DNA from: an uncultured Treponema sp.
GTDB lineage: Bacteria; Spirochaetota; Spirochaetia; Treponematales; Treponemataceae
Assembly: GCA_947177175.1 (NCBI GenBank)
Contig: CAMWTK010000018.1
Span: 1-40,270, forward strand
DNA length: 40,270 nucleotides
Reading direction: 5' to 3'
Positions 31,123-39,362 of this stretch are shown here, one piece after another. Made by a program: the position numbers and the translations under genes. Position 1 is the first letter of the stretch, and each line of letters starts with the position of its first letter. Below the pieces are notes generated by a model. The model made no database searches, was not told the DNA's origin, and was given only the letters and a program-made list of their open reading frames with translations.

Positions 31123-31563
31123 ATGAAAAAAATGCTTTTGTTGTTGGCAGGCATGGCGTGCTTGGGAATGTTTGTTTCTTGCAGCGATGATCCGCAGGAA
31201 GTGGTTGTTACGAATATGGGAGAACGCATTGAATGGGCGGGTACCGTAACAGGATCTGTTACGGTTACGAGTTCCTATTATGATTCAGCAGCGATTAATG
31301 AAAATGCTCTTGCTATCCTAAGCTATAGCGATAATGCAAAAGGCAATGTGCGGTCGTATTATTTGGAGGTGCCCGTTATCTACAGCGCTTCGTCTAAGGA
31401 TACGACTGAGATTGAATTGTACAAAGTGGGTAACGACTATTATGACGAACGTACCGGACAAAAAGTCACCGTGACAGGCTCGCTTGAAGACAATGAGTTT
31501 ACCATAGCAAGTGTTAAAGGCTATAACTTCACGTTCACCAACTTGAAATTCACAAGAATGTAG
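31123..31563 (+). CDS. Small lipoprotein, unknown
   Basis: The protein has 146 residues. MKKMLLLLAGMACLGMFVSC carries the lipobox. The mature domain is beta-rich (RIEWAGTVTGSVTVTSSYYDS; SYYLEVPVIYSASSKDTTEIELYKVGNDYYDERTGQKV; FTIASVKGYNFTFTNLKF), perhaps one small barrel or sandwich. AGGGGCAAAAG precedes ATG 31123. The base composition is more AT-rich than its neighbours, which suggests import or fast evolution. Its promoter holds a 9-G tract, so it may be a surface antigen switched on and off. Confidence 0.8.
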   Translation: MKKMLLLLAGMACLGMFVSCSDDPQEVVVTNMGERIEWAGTVTGSVTVTSSYYDSAAINENALAILSYSDNAKGNVRSYYLEVPVIYSASSKDTTEIELYKVGNDYYDERTGQKVTVTGSLEDNEFTIASVKGYNFTFTNLKFTRM

Positions 31564-31580
31564 CCTTTCTTTGTGCGGCT

Positions 31581-31613
31581 AATCCCCTTTCCGAACGGAG
31601 AGGGGATTTTTTT
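31581..31613 (+). terminator. Rho-independent terminator
   Basis: AATCCCCTTTCCG pairs imperfectly with CGGAGAGGGGATT, followed by a run of seven T. Confidence 0.85.
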
Positions 31614-31836
31614 GTGGCGTTTTGTTCGTGCGGGAAACCGCGTTGTTTCATTGTGTTTTTCCGTATGAAACACTCTTGCCGCCCGGGGCGTTGCGGGGCA
31701 GGCACGAATGCCTTTTGCAAAAAACAGCGTTCCCCGCAGAGGGGGTAGCGGAAGACCCGCAGGGGCTGGGGCGAGGGGGAGACTTCCCCCGCGTGAGTGA
31801 TAGCACAATCTTCCGTGATGTGCTATACTCGCTGCG
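31614..31836. other. Intergenic stretch with promoter but no gene
   Basis: No supported ORF. It is G-rich, with a GGGGGA-GAC-TTCCCCC dyad near 31778. At its right end a dyad TAGCACA-N11-TGTGCTA (31801-31825) overlaps the TATACT -10 (31824-31829) of the next gene. Confidence 0.45.
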
Positions 31837-32649
31837 ATGAATGAGGTGGATGAACTTGCGGCGGAGCTGACGGCTCGGTACGGCGTGGTCAAGCGCGCGC
31901 GGGGGTGTTTTCTGTATACGGCAAAGGGCGTGCGGCTCACGGATTTGTATCAGGAGGGCGGCAGGGCGATTTTGGGCTGGGGCGGCGCGGGGGCGTTCTC
32001 CGTGCTGAAGAATGTGCTCAGCCGCGGGCTGACGGGCAGTTTTGACACGGATTTTACCCCGCGCGCGGACGGGAGCGCAAAGAGCCAGCTCGCGCGGGCG
32101 GTGAGTGCGCTGATCGGCGACGAGCGCGTGGTGTCGGTGCATACGGGCAGGCAGTCCGCGCTCCGCTCGGCGTTGTCTGCCGCGCCGCAGGCGACTGCCG
32201 TGTACCGTCCCTGGGCGCAGGGGGCGGACTGGGCGCGGTGCGATGCGCTCGTCATTGAGCCGCCGCTGGCATGGACACCGCACCTGTTCCTGCTTGCCGT
32301 CAAGGCGGGCGTTCCCTGCGAGGCGGAGGGCGCGCGCATTGCCGCCCCGTTGTGCGCCGCAGTCACGCGTTCTTTGTACGATTTGGTGGCGGCAATCAAG
32401 GTGCGGCAGGAAAAGGACTGGTTCATCTATGACACGGTGCTTGTCCGCTACTGGACGCGGCGCGGGCCGTATCTGTTCCCCAAAGTGCCGCGCGCGCAGT
32501 ATGCCGCCTTCGTGCGCCACTGCCTGCAACATACGCTGGTCGTCAGTCCGTGCTATGAGCAGCCGAGCATCGTGCCGTTCGGGGCGGACTTCGGCGTGTT
32601 CCGTCTGTTGCAGCGCAATCCCTTTCCGTTCGAGCCGGAGTCCGTGTAG
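31837..32649 (+). CDS. Hypothetical protein, 270 residues
   Basis: Cytoplasmic, no signal. Opening: LAAELTARYGVVKRARGCFLYTAKGVRLTDLYQEGGRAILGWGG, faintly like the beginning of class-III aminotransferases (G..L.DL). The expected PLP lysine region is not visible, so I do not assign it. Later parts read DALVIEPPLAW and VLVRYWTRRGPYLFPKVP. ATG is seven bases after TATACT and lacks a ribosome site, so it is probably leaderless. Seems a spirochaete-type conserved hypothetical; function unknown. Confidence 0.7.
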   Translation: MNEVDELAAELTARYGVVKRARGCFLYTAKGVRLTDLYQEGGRAILGWGGAGAFSVLKNVLSRGLTGSFDTDFTPRADGSAKSQLARAVSALIGDERVVSVHTGRQSALRSALSAAPQATAVYRPWAQGADWARCDALVIEPPLAWTPHLFLLAVKAGVPCEAEGARIAAPLCAAVTRSLYDLVAAIKVRQEKDWFIYDTVLVRYWTRRGPYLFPKVPRAQYAAFVRHCLQHTLVVSPCYEQPSIVPFGADFGVFRLLQRNPFPFEPESV

Positions 32650-32761
32650 GGCGCGGCACGTTCCGGGGATTTTGCTTTCGGAATTCGGCGGGATATGCTA
32701 TACTAGTCGTGCGTCCTGCCGGGCGCAATACACGCCGCTCGTGCGGCACAAGGAGTTTTTT

Positions 32762-33169
32762 ATGGCAAAATCTTCAAAATGGAGTCTGGGCGTGATGCTG
32801 ACGCAGGTCGCGCTCGCGCTGTACCTGACGGTGACGGGGCTGTTCACGCTCGGCCTGGGCGGAAACCGCAGTTCGTCGGAGCTGACGCGGGCGGTGAAAG
32901 CACTGCTCAACGGCGACCTTGCGAACGTCGTCGTCATTCTGCTGGGCGTGGTGGTGTTGGTCTGCGGCATCATGCTGATCCTGCGCTTCTTCTGGAATCC
33001 GGGGACGCTTGACGGGCTGTTCAAGCTGATCACGCTGATTGCCTGGATTGTCGTGACCGTGGTGATCGACATCTGCGGCTTCGGCTCGTTCCCGTCGATT
33101 TGGCAATGGATTCTGAGCGTTGCGGGCAACCTGCTGATTATCGGCGCGCTGCTCGTCGTGCACGACTGA
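32762..33169 (+). CDS. Small integral membrane protein
   Basis: The protein has 135 residues with four predicted membrane spans (about 9-32, 57-77, 85-105, 115-132). The loop between the first two is Ser/Arg-rich (GGNRSSSELTRAVKALLNG). No known motif. AAGGAG before ATG 32762, a TATACT -10 about 58 bases upstream, and a terminator right after the stop make it a clean single-gene unit. Confidence 0.8.
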   Translation: MAKSSKWSLGVMLTQVALALYLTVTGLFTLGLGGNRSSSELTRAVKALLNGDLANVVVILLGVVVLVCGIMLILRFFWNPGTLDGLFKLITLIAWIVVTVVIDICGFGSFPSIWQWILSVAGNLLIIGALLVVHD

Positions 33170-33170
33170 C

Positions 33171-33199
33171 AAAAAAGCCCGGCAAAACCGGGCTTTTTT
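33171..33199. terminator. Bidirectional terminator shared with tRNA-Arg
   Basis: AAAAAAGCCCGG, five bases, CCGGGCTTTTTT. It serves the membrane protein on plus and the tRNA on minus. Confidence 0.9.
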
Positions 33200-33272
33200 G
33201 ATCCATATGCGATTCGAACGCACTACCTGCCGCTTAGGAGGCGGCCGCTCTATCCGAGTGAGCTAATGGATC
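33199..33272 (-). tRNA. tRNA-Arg (anticodon CCT)
   Basis: The cloverleaf folds fully: acceptor GATCCAT/ATGGATC, D-stem GCTC/GAGC, anticodon stem GCCGC/GCGGC with loop CTCCTAA, T-stem GTGCG/CGCAT with TTCGAAT. The anticodon is CCT, reading AGG. Discriminator A; CCA is not encoded. Such tRNA genes are frequent integration sites, and the DNA on the upstream side (33,380-34,060) looks accessory. Confidence 0.95.
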
Positions 33273-33281
33273 AGATGTCAT

Positions 33282-33310
33282 AGTATAGCAGAATGCGGCG
33301 GATTGCTCAA
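33282..33310 (-). promoter_or_regulatory. tRNA-Arg promoter
   Basis: TTGAGC, 17 bp, TATACT on the minus strand, nine bases before the mature 5' end. Confidence 0.7.
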
Positions 33311-33383
33311 TGCAAAACGCCCGCCGCACCGTTCTTTTTCCGTGTGGCGGGCGTTGTTCCCGTTCCGTCTGCGGGAACGCACA

Positions 33384-33671
33384 TCAGTTTGCGGACGTTT
33401 CGTTCAGCTTGTTCTTTATCGCCTCAAGGTCCAAGAGTTTCGTCTTTATCTCACCGAGCAGCTTGGTGTTCGCTTCATTGGATTTTGCGATGCTGGCGAT
33501 TGTCGCAAAATACCCGAAAATAAGACCGCAATAAAAGAATGAAAAAAGACCGCCGATCAAAAGCCCGATAATAAAGCCTTTGAACCCAAACGATGTCGCT
33601 GCGCAAATGCCGCTTGCAATCCCGATGATCGCAACAAACAGGACGAAAAAGACTCCAATCCAAGATTCAAA
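33384..33671 (-). CDS. Small membrane protein with no usable canonical start
   Basis: An open frame ending at 33384 encodes ESWIGVFFVLFVAIIGIASG, then a second hydrophobic segment (GFIIGLLIGGLFSFFYCGLIFGYF) and a charged helix to the end (LLGEIKTKLLDLEAIKNKL). That is a sensible two-span protein with a coiled-coil tail. No ATG, GTG or TTG occurs in frame after the TATAAT box (33686-33691). An AAAGGAAAG ribosome site would serve a TTG at 33663, which is in another frame. So translation starts at a rare ATT (33659), or a one-base shift has broken the gene. Divergent from an Xre regulator. Confidence 0.45.
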   Translation of the reverse strand, partial: FESWIGVFFVLFVAIIGIASGICAATSFGFKGFIIGLLIGGLFSFFYCGLIFGYFATIASIAKSNEANTKLLGEIKTKLLDLEAIKNKLNETSAN

Positions 33672-33747
33672 TCTTTCCTTTACTAATTATACGCAGAAAG
33701 TTAGTATTATGCAACGGAAAAGCGTAGTAATTTTAAATGTCAAAATT

Positions 33748-34056
33748 ATGACTGATATTCTGGAAAAAGTGAGAAGACTGCGGCTCGAACGAAACTGGAG
33801 CGAATACCAACTGGCAGAATATGCCGGTATTCCCCAATCGACGATTTCATCTTGGTTCAGAAAGCATCAGATTCCCACGATTCCGTCCCTTGAAAAGATA
33901 TGCGCCGCGTTCGGCATGACATTGGCACAGTTTTTTACGGACGAAGCCGTGTATGCGAATTATTTGACGGAAAATCAGCGGCAGTTGCTGCATAGTTTTA
34001 ACCGACTGCGGAAAGAGCAGCAGGATGCCGTCCTGAATTTGTTGGAGACGCTCTGA
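33748..34056 (+). CDS. Xre-family regulator (Firmicutes-like type)
   Basis: The protein has 102 residues. MTDILEKVRRLRLERNWSEYQLAEYAGIPQSTISSWFRKHQIPTIPSLEKICAAFGMTLAQFF is the pattern of a widespread clostridial regulator carried on mobile DNA; the tail LTENQRQLLHSFNRLRKEQQDAVLNLL is also typical. ATG 33748 fits relatives; ATG 33709 is possible. It is divergent from the small membrane protein, the pair lying between tRNA-Arg and uvrB. Probably acquired; regulates its neighbour or itself. Confidence 0.85.
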   Translation: MTDILEKVRRLRLERNWSEYQLAEYAGIPQSTISSWFRKHQIPTIPSLEKICAAFGMTLAQFFTDEAVYANYLTENQRQLLHSFNRLRKEQQDAVLNLLETL

Positions 34057-34141
34057 ACGGCGCGGTTCTTTTTTCCGCGCGGCGGGCGGAATTCGGCGCG
34101 GGGCGGTGGATTTTTTTGCGCGGTTTGCCTATACTGGTAGC

Positions 34142-36145
34142 ATGCGCACGTTTCAAGTCGTCAGTCCTTACGCGCCGTCGGGCGACCAGCCGCAGGCGAT
34201 AGAAAAGCTTGCCGCGGGCTTTCTGCGGGGCGACCGTTACCAGACACTTAAAGGCGTGACCGGGTCGGGAAAGACGTTCACGATGGCAAAAATCATCGAG
34301 GCGGTGCAGCGCCCCACGCTCATCATCAGCCACAACAAGACGCTGAGCGCGCAGCTGTACCGCGAGTTCAGGGATTTCTTTCCGCACAACGCCGTGGAAT
34401 ATTTCGTTTCGTACTATGATTATTATCAGCCTGAGGCGTACGTTCCTGCGCGCGACTTGTATATCGAAAAAGATGCGTCGATCAATGACGAGATTGACCG
34501 CCTGCGCCTTGCGGCGACGTATTCGCTCATGGAGCGGCGCGACGTCATCGTGGTGGCGACGGTCAGCTGCATTTACGGGCTGGGCATGCCCGACCTGTAC
34601 AAGGAAATGCGCGTCCACGTGGAGAAAGGCGAGGCGCTTGACCTGCGGAAATTCGAGCGCGACCTCGTTTCGATTCAGTACAGCCGCAACGACATGGTGC
34701 TGGAGCGCGGCAATTTCCGTGTGCGCGGCGACGTGATCGAAGTCTATCCGCCGTACATGGAGACCGACACCGCCTACCGGCTGGAGCTTGACTTTGACGA
34801 GATCGTGCGCATCCGCCGCTTCAACGTGCTTACGCGCGCGGTGGAGGAGGAACTGGACGAAATGCAGTTCTATCCCGCCAAGCATTTCGTCGTGCCGCAC
34901 GAGGCACTGCTTGCCGCGACCGGCCGCATCCAGCGGGAAATGGAGGAGTGCGTGGAGACGCTCACGGCGGCGGGAAAACTGCTTGAGGCGGAGCGGCTCA
35001 AGACGCGCACGACCTACGACATCGAGATGATGAAAGAGATGGGCTACTGCCCCGGCATTGAGAACTATTCCGGTCCGATTTCCGGGCGCAGGCGGGGCGA
35101 CCCACCGGCGACGCTGCTGCATTATTTTCCCGACGACTTTCTGTGCCTGATTGACGAGGCGCACGTGACCGTGCCGCAGATCGGCGCGATGTACGAGGGC
35201 GACCGCAGCCGCAAGCAGAACCTCATCGACTTTGGCTTCCGCCTGCCGAGCGCGCTCGACAACCGCCCGCTCACGTTCGCCGAGTTTGAGCGGAAACTGA
35301 ACCAGGTCATCTATGTGACGGCAACGCCGCGCGCGCAGGAAATCGCGCAGAGTACGCAGGTGGTGGAGCAGATTATCCGCCCCACCGGGCTGCTTGACCC
35401 GATCATCGACGTGCGGCCGAGCGAGGGGCAGATGGAGGACATCCGCCGGGAAGTGGGCTTGCGGATTGAGCGTGGCGAGCGCAGCCTGATCTTGACGCTC
35501 ACCAAGAAAATGGCGGAGGACCTGACCGACTACCTGCTCGGTCTGGGCGTGCGCGTCAAGTACATTCACTCGGAAATCGACACGTTCGAGCGCGTGGAGA
35601 TTCTGAAAAGCCTGCGCACGGGCGAGATTGACGTGCTGATCGGCATCAACCTGCTGCGCGAGGGCATCGACCTGCCGGAGGTGAGTTTCATTGCCATTCT
35701 TGACGCGGACAAAATCGGCTTTCTGCGCAGTGCGACCAGCCTTATCCAGATTATCGGGCGGGCGGCGCGGAACGAGCGCGGCATGGTCGTCATGTACGCC
35801 GACAACATGAGCGACGCAATCAAGGAGGCCGTGGGCGAGACCCGCCGCCGCCGCGAAATTCAGCAGCAATACAACGAGGAGCACGGCATTACGCCGCACA
35901 CGGTGAGCAAGGCGGTGCAGGACATCCTTATCCGCCAGCAGAAGGACGCGGAGGCGAACGAGGCGGTGCAGCTCGACGTGCTCAAGAAGAGCGCGAACCT
36001 CTTTGACGCGAAGCAGCGCAAGAAACTGATCGATGCGCTCAAAAAGGAGATGAGCGCGTGCGCCGACCGGCTTGAGTACGAGCAGGCGGCGGCAATCCGC
36101 GACCAGATTGCGGAGATTGAGAACACGTTTTCAAGAAAGCCATAA
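34142..36145 (+). CDS. uvrB: Excinuclease ABC subunit B
   Basis: The protein has 667 residues, full length. It loads onto damage with UvrA and positions UvrC in nucleotide excision repair. Walker A: GVTGSGKTFTMAK; beta-hairpin region YYDYYQPEAYVPARDLYIEKDASINDEI; helicase motifs LCLIDEAHVTVPQ, YVTATPR, LILTLTKKMAEDLTDYL, INLLREGIDLPEVS and QIIGRAARN; the UvrC-binding coiled coil is at the C-terminus (ACADRLEYEQAAAIRDQIAEI). The ATG lies six bases after TATACT with no ribosome site, so it is probably leaderless. No LexA-type box recognised. Confidence 0.98.
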   Translation: MRTFQVVSPYAPSGDQPQAIEKLAAGFLRGDRYQTLKGVTGSGKTFTMAKIIEAVQRPTLIISHNKTLSAQLYREFRDFFPHNAVEYFVSYYDYYQPEAYVPARDLYIEKDASINDEIDRLRLAATYSLMERRDVIVVATVSCIYGLGMPDLYKEMRVHVEKGEALDLRKFERDLVSIQYSRNDMVLERGNFRVRGDVIEVYPPYMETDTAYRLELDFDEIVRIRRFNVLTRAVEEELDEMQFYPAKHFVVPHEALLAATGRIQREMEECVETLTAAGKLLEAERLKTRTTYDIEMMKEMGYCPGIENYSGPISGRRRGDPPATLLHYFPDDFLCLIDEAHVTVPQIGAMYEGDRSRKQNLIDFGFRLPSALDNRPLTFAEFERKLNQVIYVTATPRAQEIAQSTQVVEQIIRPTGLLDPIIDVRPSEGQMEDIRREVGLRIERGERSLILTLTKKMAEDLTDYLLGLGVRVKYIHSEIDTFERVEILKSLRTGEIDVLIGINLLREGIDLPEVSFIAILDADKIGFLRSATSLIQIIGRAARNERGMVVMYADNMSDAIKEAVGETRRRREIQQQYNEEHGITPHTVSKAVQDILIRQQKDAEANEAVQLDVLKKSANLFDAKQRKKLIDALKKEMSACADRLEYEQAAAIRDQIAEIENTFSRKP

Positions 36146-36164
36146 AATAGTAAGGAGCGAAAAG

Positions 36165-36923
36165 ATGGACGACTACCGGCAATGGTATGACGACGACGGG
36201 ATTACCTTTCACAGCGAGCATAAGGTGCAGTTCAGCCAGGCGGACAGCAGCAAGCGGCTGAGCTTTTTTGAGCTGCTCAAGATTTCTTCCGACATGGCGG
36301 TGGAGGACTACGCGCAGCAGGGGCTTGACCGCGACACGCTCACCGCGCACGGCTACGCCTGCCTTGTTTCGCGCGTGGCGTTCCGCTTTCACCGCATACC
36401 GCGCGAGAACGAACGCTACGTGTTCACCACGTATGAGGAAAAACCAGAGCCGCTCCAGCTGGTGCGCGCGTATGAATTCGCCGCGCCGGACGGCACGCCG
36501 CTCGTGACGGGCATCAGCTCCTGGCTGCTGGTCGATCCGGCGGCGCACCGCATTATCCCCACCAAGCAATTCGACCTGCGCAAGCCCGTGGAGACGCAGA
36601 AAGCGCACGACTGCCTCAAATACGGAAAAATCGCCGTGCCGGATCAGCTGGACGCGTGCTACGAGCGCACGATTTTGTACAGCGACATCGACGGGAACGG
36701 GCACGTGAACAACGCGCGCTACGGCGCGTTCATGGCGGACGCGATTCCCGCATCCCTGCGCGGCGCGGCGTTCACGGACTTCCGCCTGAACTACGCCAAA
36801 GAGGCAAAGCTGGGCGAGACGCTGCGCGTGTTCAGGCACATCGACGAAGACGCAAAGCGATTGACCATTGTCGGCAGGACGGACGGCGGCACGTCGTTCG
36901 AGAGCGAGCTGTTCTGGAGTTAG
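36165..36923 (+). CDS. Acyl-ACP thioesterase (double hotdog)
   Basis: The protein has 252 residues with two hotdog halves: the first from VQFSQADSSKRLSFFELLKISSDMAVEDYA, the second from ILYSDIDGNGHVNNARYGAFMADAI. NGHVNN is the N-x-H-x-N-type catalytic motif of FatA-like enzymes, which release fatty acids from acyl-carrier protein. GISSWLLVD is also typical. AAGGAG precedes ATG 36165, 19 bases after uvrB, so the two may share a transcript. Confidence 0.9.
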   Translation: MDDYRQWYDDDGITFHSEHKVQFSQADSSKRLSFFELLKISSDMAVEDYAQQGLDRDTLTAHGYACLVSRVAFRFHRIPRENERYVFTTYEEKPEPLQLVRAYEFAAPDGTPLVTGISSWLLVDPAAHRIIPTKQFDLRKPVETQKAHDCLKYGKIAVPDQLDACYERTILYSDIDGNGHVNNARYGAFMADAIPASLRGAAFTDFRLNYAKEAKLGETLRVFRHIDEDAKRLTIVGRTDGGTSFESELFWS

Positions 36924-36977
36924 CGGCGTTCAGTATCTGCCCGTTTCTTGCCGATATTCTGACCGGGAGCGATAAGC

Positions 36978-37544
36978 ATGAAAAAAATTGGATGCCTGTT
37001 GGCGGTGCTGTTTGTCTGTGCGGGAAACCTCTGCGCGTTCGGGGCGATTGACTTTACGCTCGGCTCGGGCTACGTGTGGTATGGTAGGAACGACACGAAA
37101 GAGCGCAACGCCGCGCTGTCCGGGTCGAGGCAGGTCGTGCTCAATACGGGAGCAGCCTTCAAGTACAAGATTGTCGAGCCGGTGTACCTTACGGCGGGCG
37201 TGGACGTGACGCTCGATTTCCATTGGTCGGGCGACGACTACGTGTACCTGTTCGATTACGCGGGGCTGATCGGCGTGCAGTTCTATCCGGGGGTTGCCGG
37301 GCTGCTGGTCGGCGTGGACTATGCGCTGGGCTGCCGCACCGATTTTTACCGCGTTGACGGGTATGCGGGCAGGTCTTCCGCCACCGAATGGGGCAGCGGG
37401 TTCAAGATCAGCGTGATGTACGACTTTTTCCACGACGAAGGCAAGCGGCTCCGCCCGGTCGCCGGGGCTTCTGTGCGGTGGATGCCGCGCGGGAACGGGT
37501 CGGACACCATACTTTCGGCGTTCTTCAGGCTGACGCTTGAGTGA
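36978..37544 (+). CDS. Small outer-membrane-like protein
   Basis: The protein has 188 residues. Signal MKKIGCLLAVLFVCAGNLCAFG, then amphipathic strands with aromatic edges (IDFTLGSGYVWYGRND; VYLTAGVDVTLDFHWSGDDYVYLFDYAGLIGVQFYPGV; FKISVMYDFFHDE) and a closing strand SAFFRLTLE. This matches the treponemal small barrel or pseudo-barrel surface proteins. GGAG precedes the ATG. Function unknown. Confidence 0.75.
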   Translation: MKKIGCLLAVLFVCAGNLCAFGAIDFTLGSGYVWYGRNDTKERNAALSGSRQVVLNTGAAFKYKIVEPVYLTAGVDVTLDFHWSGDDYVYLFDYAGLIGVQFYPGVAGLLVGVDYALGCRTDFYRVDGYAGRSSATEWGSGFKISVMYDFFHDEGKRLRPVAGASVRWMPRGNGSDTILSAFFRLTLE

Positions 37545-37569
37545 CGCGCGGACGGACGGCACTCAGCCC

Positions 37570-38928
37570 ATGGAGCGACTGACGCACGGCGGACTTCCGC
37601 CGATTCCCGAGCCGCCGGAATCATGTTCTCCCGCGCACGTCGGCATTGCGGTGGACGTGGGGACGACGACGGTCGTCGTCAGCGTTTGGGCGGCCGGCAC
37701 ACGCGCCATGCTCGCGACGGCGGCGGAGCAAAACCGTCAGGCGCGGTTCGGCAGCGACGTTATCAGCCGCATTGCCTTTGCGACGGCAGGGGACGGGCTT
37801 TCCGTCCTGCACGGCACGATTGTCGTGCAGTTGGAGTCGCTGTTCGCGCGGGTCTTGCGCACGGCACAGGCGGCGATGCCGCGCGGGATCAGCCCCGCCG
37901 TGACGGGCATCGTCCTGACGGGCAACACGGCGATGCTCAGTCTGCTGTGCGGCGTGCCGGTCACGGGACTTGCCGCCGCCCCGTTCACGCCCGCCTCGCT
38001 GTTTGATCTGACAACCTGCTGGGGCGACATCCGTTCGGGAACGGTGGGCGGCGGGCGTGGCACGAAAAATTCTCCGGCAGTCCATACGGCAAGCGTCATT
38101 GACGGCGGTACGCCCGTGTACGTGCCGCCCTGCGTCGGCGCGTTCGTGGGCGCGGACACGGTGTGCGCCATGCTTGCGGCGGGATTCCCCGTTCCGGGCG
38201 AATGCCCCGCCGCCGTGCCGCAACTGCTCGCCGACATCGGCACGAACAGCGAGATCGCGCTTTACGTGCCGGACACGCCCCGCCTCAGCAGCCGGATTCT
38301 CTGCACGGCCGCCGCCGCCGGTCCTGCCTTTGAGGCCGCCAACATCTCCTGCGGCATGGGCGCGGCTGACGGCGCGATTGACTTTGTTTCGTTTGCGGAC
38401 GGCAGCCTGTGCTGCCGGGTAATCGGCGGCGGGAATCCCCGCGGCATCTGCGGGTCGGGGGTGGTGAGTGCCGTTGCGGCGTTGCGTGAGGGCGGGTGGA
38501 TTGACCAGTCGGGGGCGATGCAGGAAGGATTCGTGGTGCGGGACGACGGCATGCGCGCCGTGCCGCTTGCGCCCGCGGTGTATCTTTCGCAGCAGGACGT
38601 GCGCAACGTGCAGCTGGCAAAGGCCGCCGTCCGCACGGGCTTGCAGTATATGCTCGCGCAGTCGCCGTCGATTCCCACGCTCTCCCTTGCCGGCGCGTTC
38701 GGCACGAACCTTCCGCTCGACGCGGCAACTGGCATCGGTCTGATTCCGCCGGAGCTGGCAGACCGCACCGTGCCGGTAGGGAATGCCGCGCTCGCCGGTG
38801 CGGCCGCGCTGCTGTTCTCCCCGCTCCTGCGCCAGAAATGCACGTCGCTGGCACGGAAATCGTACCAAATCAACCTTGCCGCCGTTCCCGACTTTCAGGC
38901 GCGCTTTTTGGACGCGCTTGCGTTGTGA
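37570..38928 (+). CDS. RACo-like ASKHA ATPase (DUF4445-type), no ferredoxin domain
   Basis: The protein has 452 residues. The ASKHA nucleotide-binding parts are clear: VGIAVDVGTTTVVVSVWA, VLTGNTAML, LLADIGTNSEIAL, CTAAAAGPAFEAANISCGM, GICGSGVVSAVAAL and SLAGAFGTNL. These fit reductive activators of corrinoid proteins (RACo, C-terminal part), which use ATP to reactivate Co(II) corrinoids. The N-terminal [2Fe-2S] domain of classical RACo is missing, so the electron carrier must be separate or the role differs. No corrinoid methyltransferase is adjacent. ATG 37570 is my choice; a TTG at 37537 overlapping the previous stop is an alternative. Confidence 0.82.
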   Translation: MERLTHGGLPPIPEPPESCSPAHVGIAVDVGTTTVVVSVWAAGTRAMLATAAEQNRQARFGSDVISRIAFATAGDGLSVLHGTIVVQLESLFARVLRTAQAAMPRGISPAVTGIVLTGNTAMLSLLCGVPVTGLAAAPFTPASLFDLTTCWGDIRSGTVGGGRGTKNSPAVHTASVIDGGTPVYVPPCVGAFVGADTVCAMLAAGFPVPGECPAAVPQLLADIGTNSEIALYVPDTPRLSSRILCTAAAAGPAFEAANISCGMGAADGAIDFVSFADGSLCCRVIGGGNPRGICGSGVVSAVAALREGGWIDQSGAMQEGFVVRDDGMRAVPLAPAVYLSQQDVRNVQLAKAAVRTGLQYMLAQSPSIPTLSLAGAFGTNLPLDAATGIGLIPPELADRTVPVGNAALAGAAALLFSPLLRQKCTSLARKSYQINLAAVPDFQARFLDALAL

Positions 38929-39044
38929 GCGGGGCGGCGGCACGATTGCGGGCATCTGCTTTGCGGCCGCCGCAGGACGCGGAAGCCGCAAAAGATTGCC
39001 TAGTCCTGTGAGGGACTGTCAATGGGACTGAAATCGATTTTCAA

Positions 39045-39341
39045 CTATAACGGTGGCAGCGTGTGCAGCTGGGTCAGAAGAAAACCAGTGTGGATTTCAA
39101 TGACACTCTTGTTGTCCGAGGTAGGCAACGTGCCGCTTTTTGTTCTTTTCAAAAAGAGCGGACTGTTCAAGAATGTCCTTATCTCTGTCTCCAACGCAGA
39201 GAATATCGCGTCGGGTTGAATGGCGTTTTTTTCTGCCAGCCTGTTGAGGCAGATAAGATCTAGGACCGCACCGTCAAAGTCCGATGACGATGCGTCCTTG
39301 GCATTTGCCTTGTTGAGTGAGATTTTGAGCATTCCGATCAT
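39045..39341 (-). CDS. Phage-like hypothetical protein, probably N-terminally truncated
   Basis: The protein has 98 residues. The core LKISLNKANAKDASSSDFDGAVLDLICLNRLAEKNAIQPDAIFSALETEIRTFLNSPLFLKRTKSG is soluble and helical. No ribosome site precedes the ATG, and the frame seems to run into the adjacent opposite-strand gene, so the true start may have been lost. No family recognised. Confidence 0.4.
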   Translation of the reverse strand: MIGMLKISLNKANAKDASSSDFDGAVLDLICLNRLAEKNAIQPDAIFSALETEIRTFLNSPLFLKRTKSGTLPTSDNKSVIEIHTGFLLTQLHTLPPL

Positions 39342-39362
39342 AATGAAGGCGACGGACGCAAG

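Noticed and set aside
33998..35899. 633-residue minus-strand ORF across uvrB
   Set aside because: Antisense of a certain gene; composition typical of a shadow frame.
37621..38991. 456-residue minus-strand ORF across the RACo-like gene
   Set aside because: Shadow of the ASKHA gene, rich in Arg/Ala/His, no ribosome site.
39022..39219. 65-residue plus-strand ORF opposite the 39045-39341 gene
   Set aside because: The minus frame has the better amino-acid make-up and helical character; no ribosome site for the plus frame.
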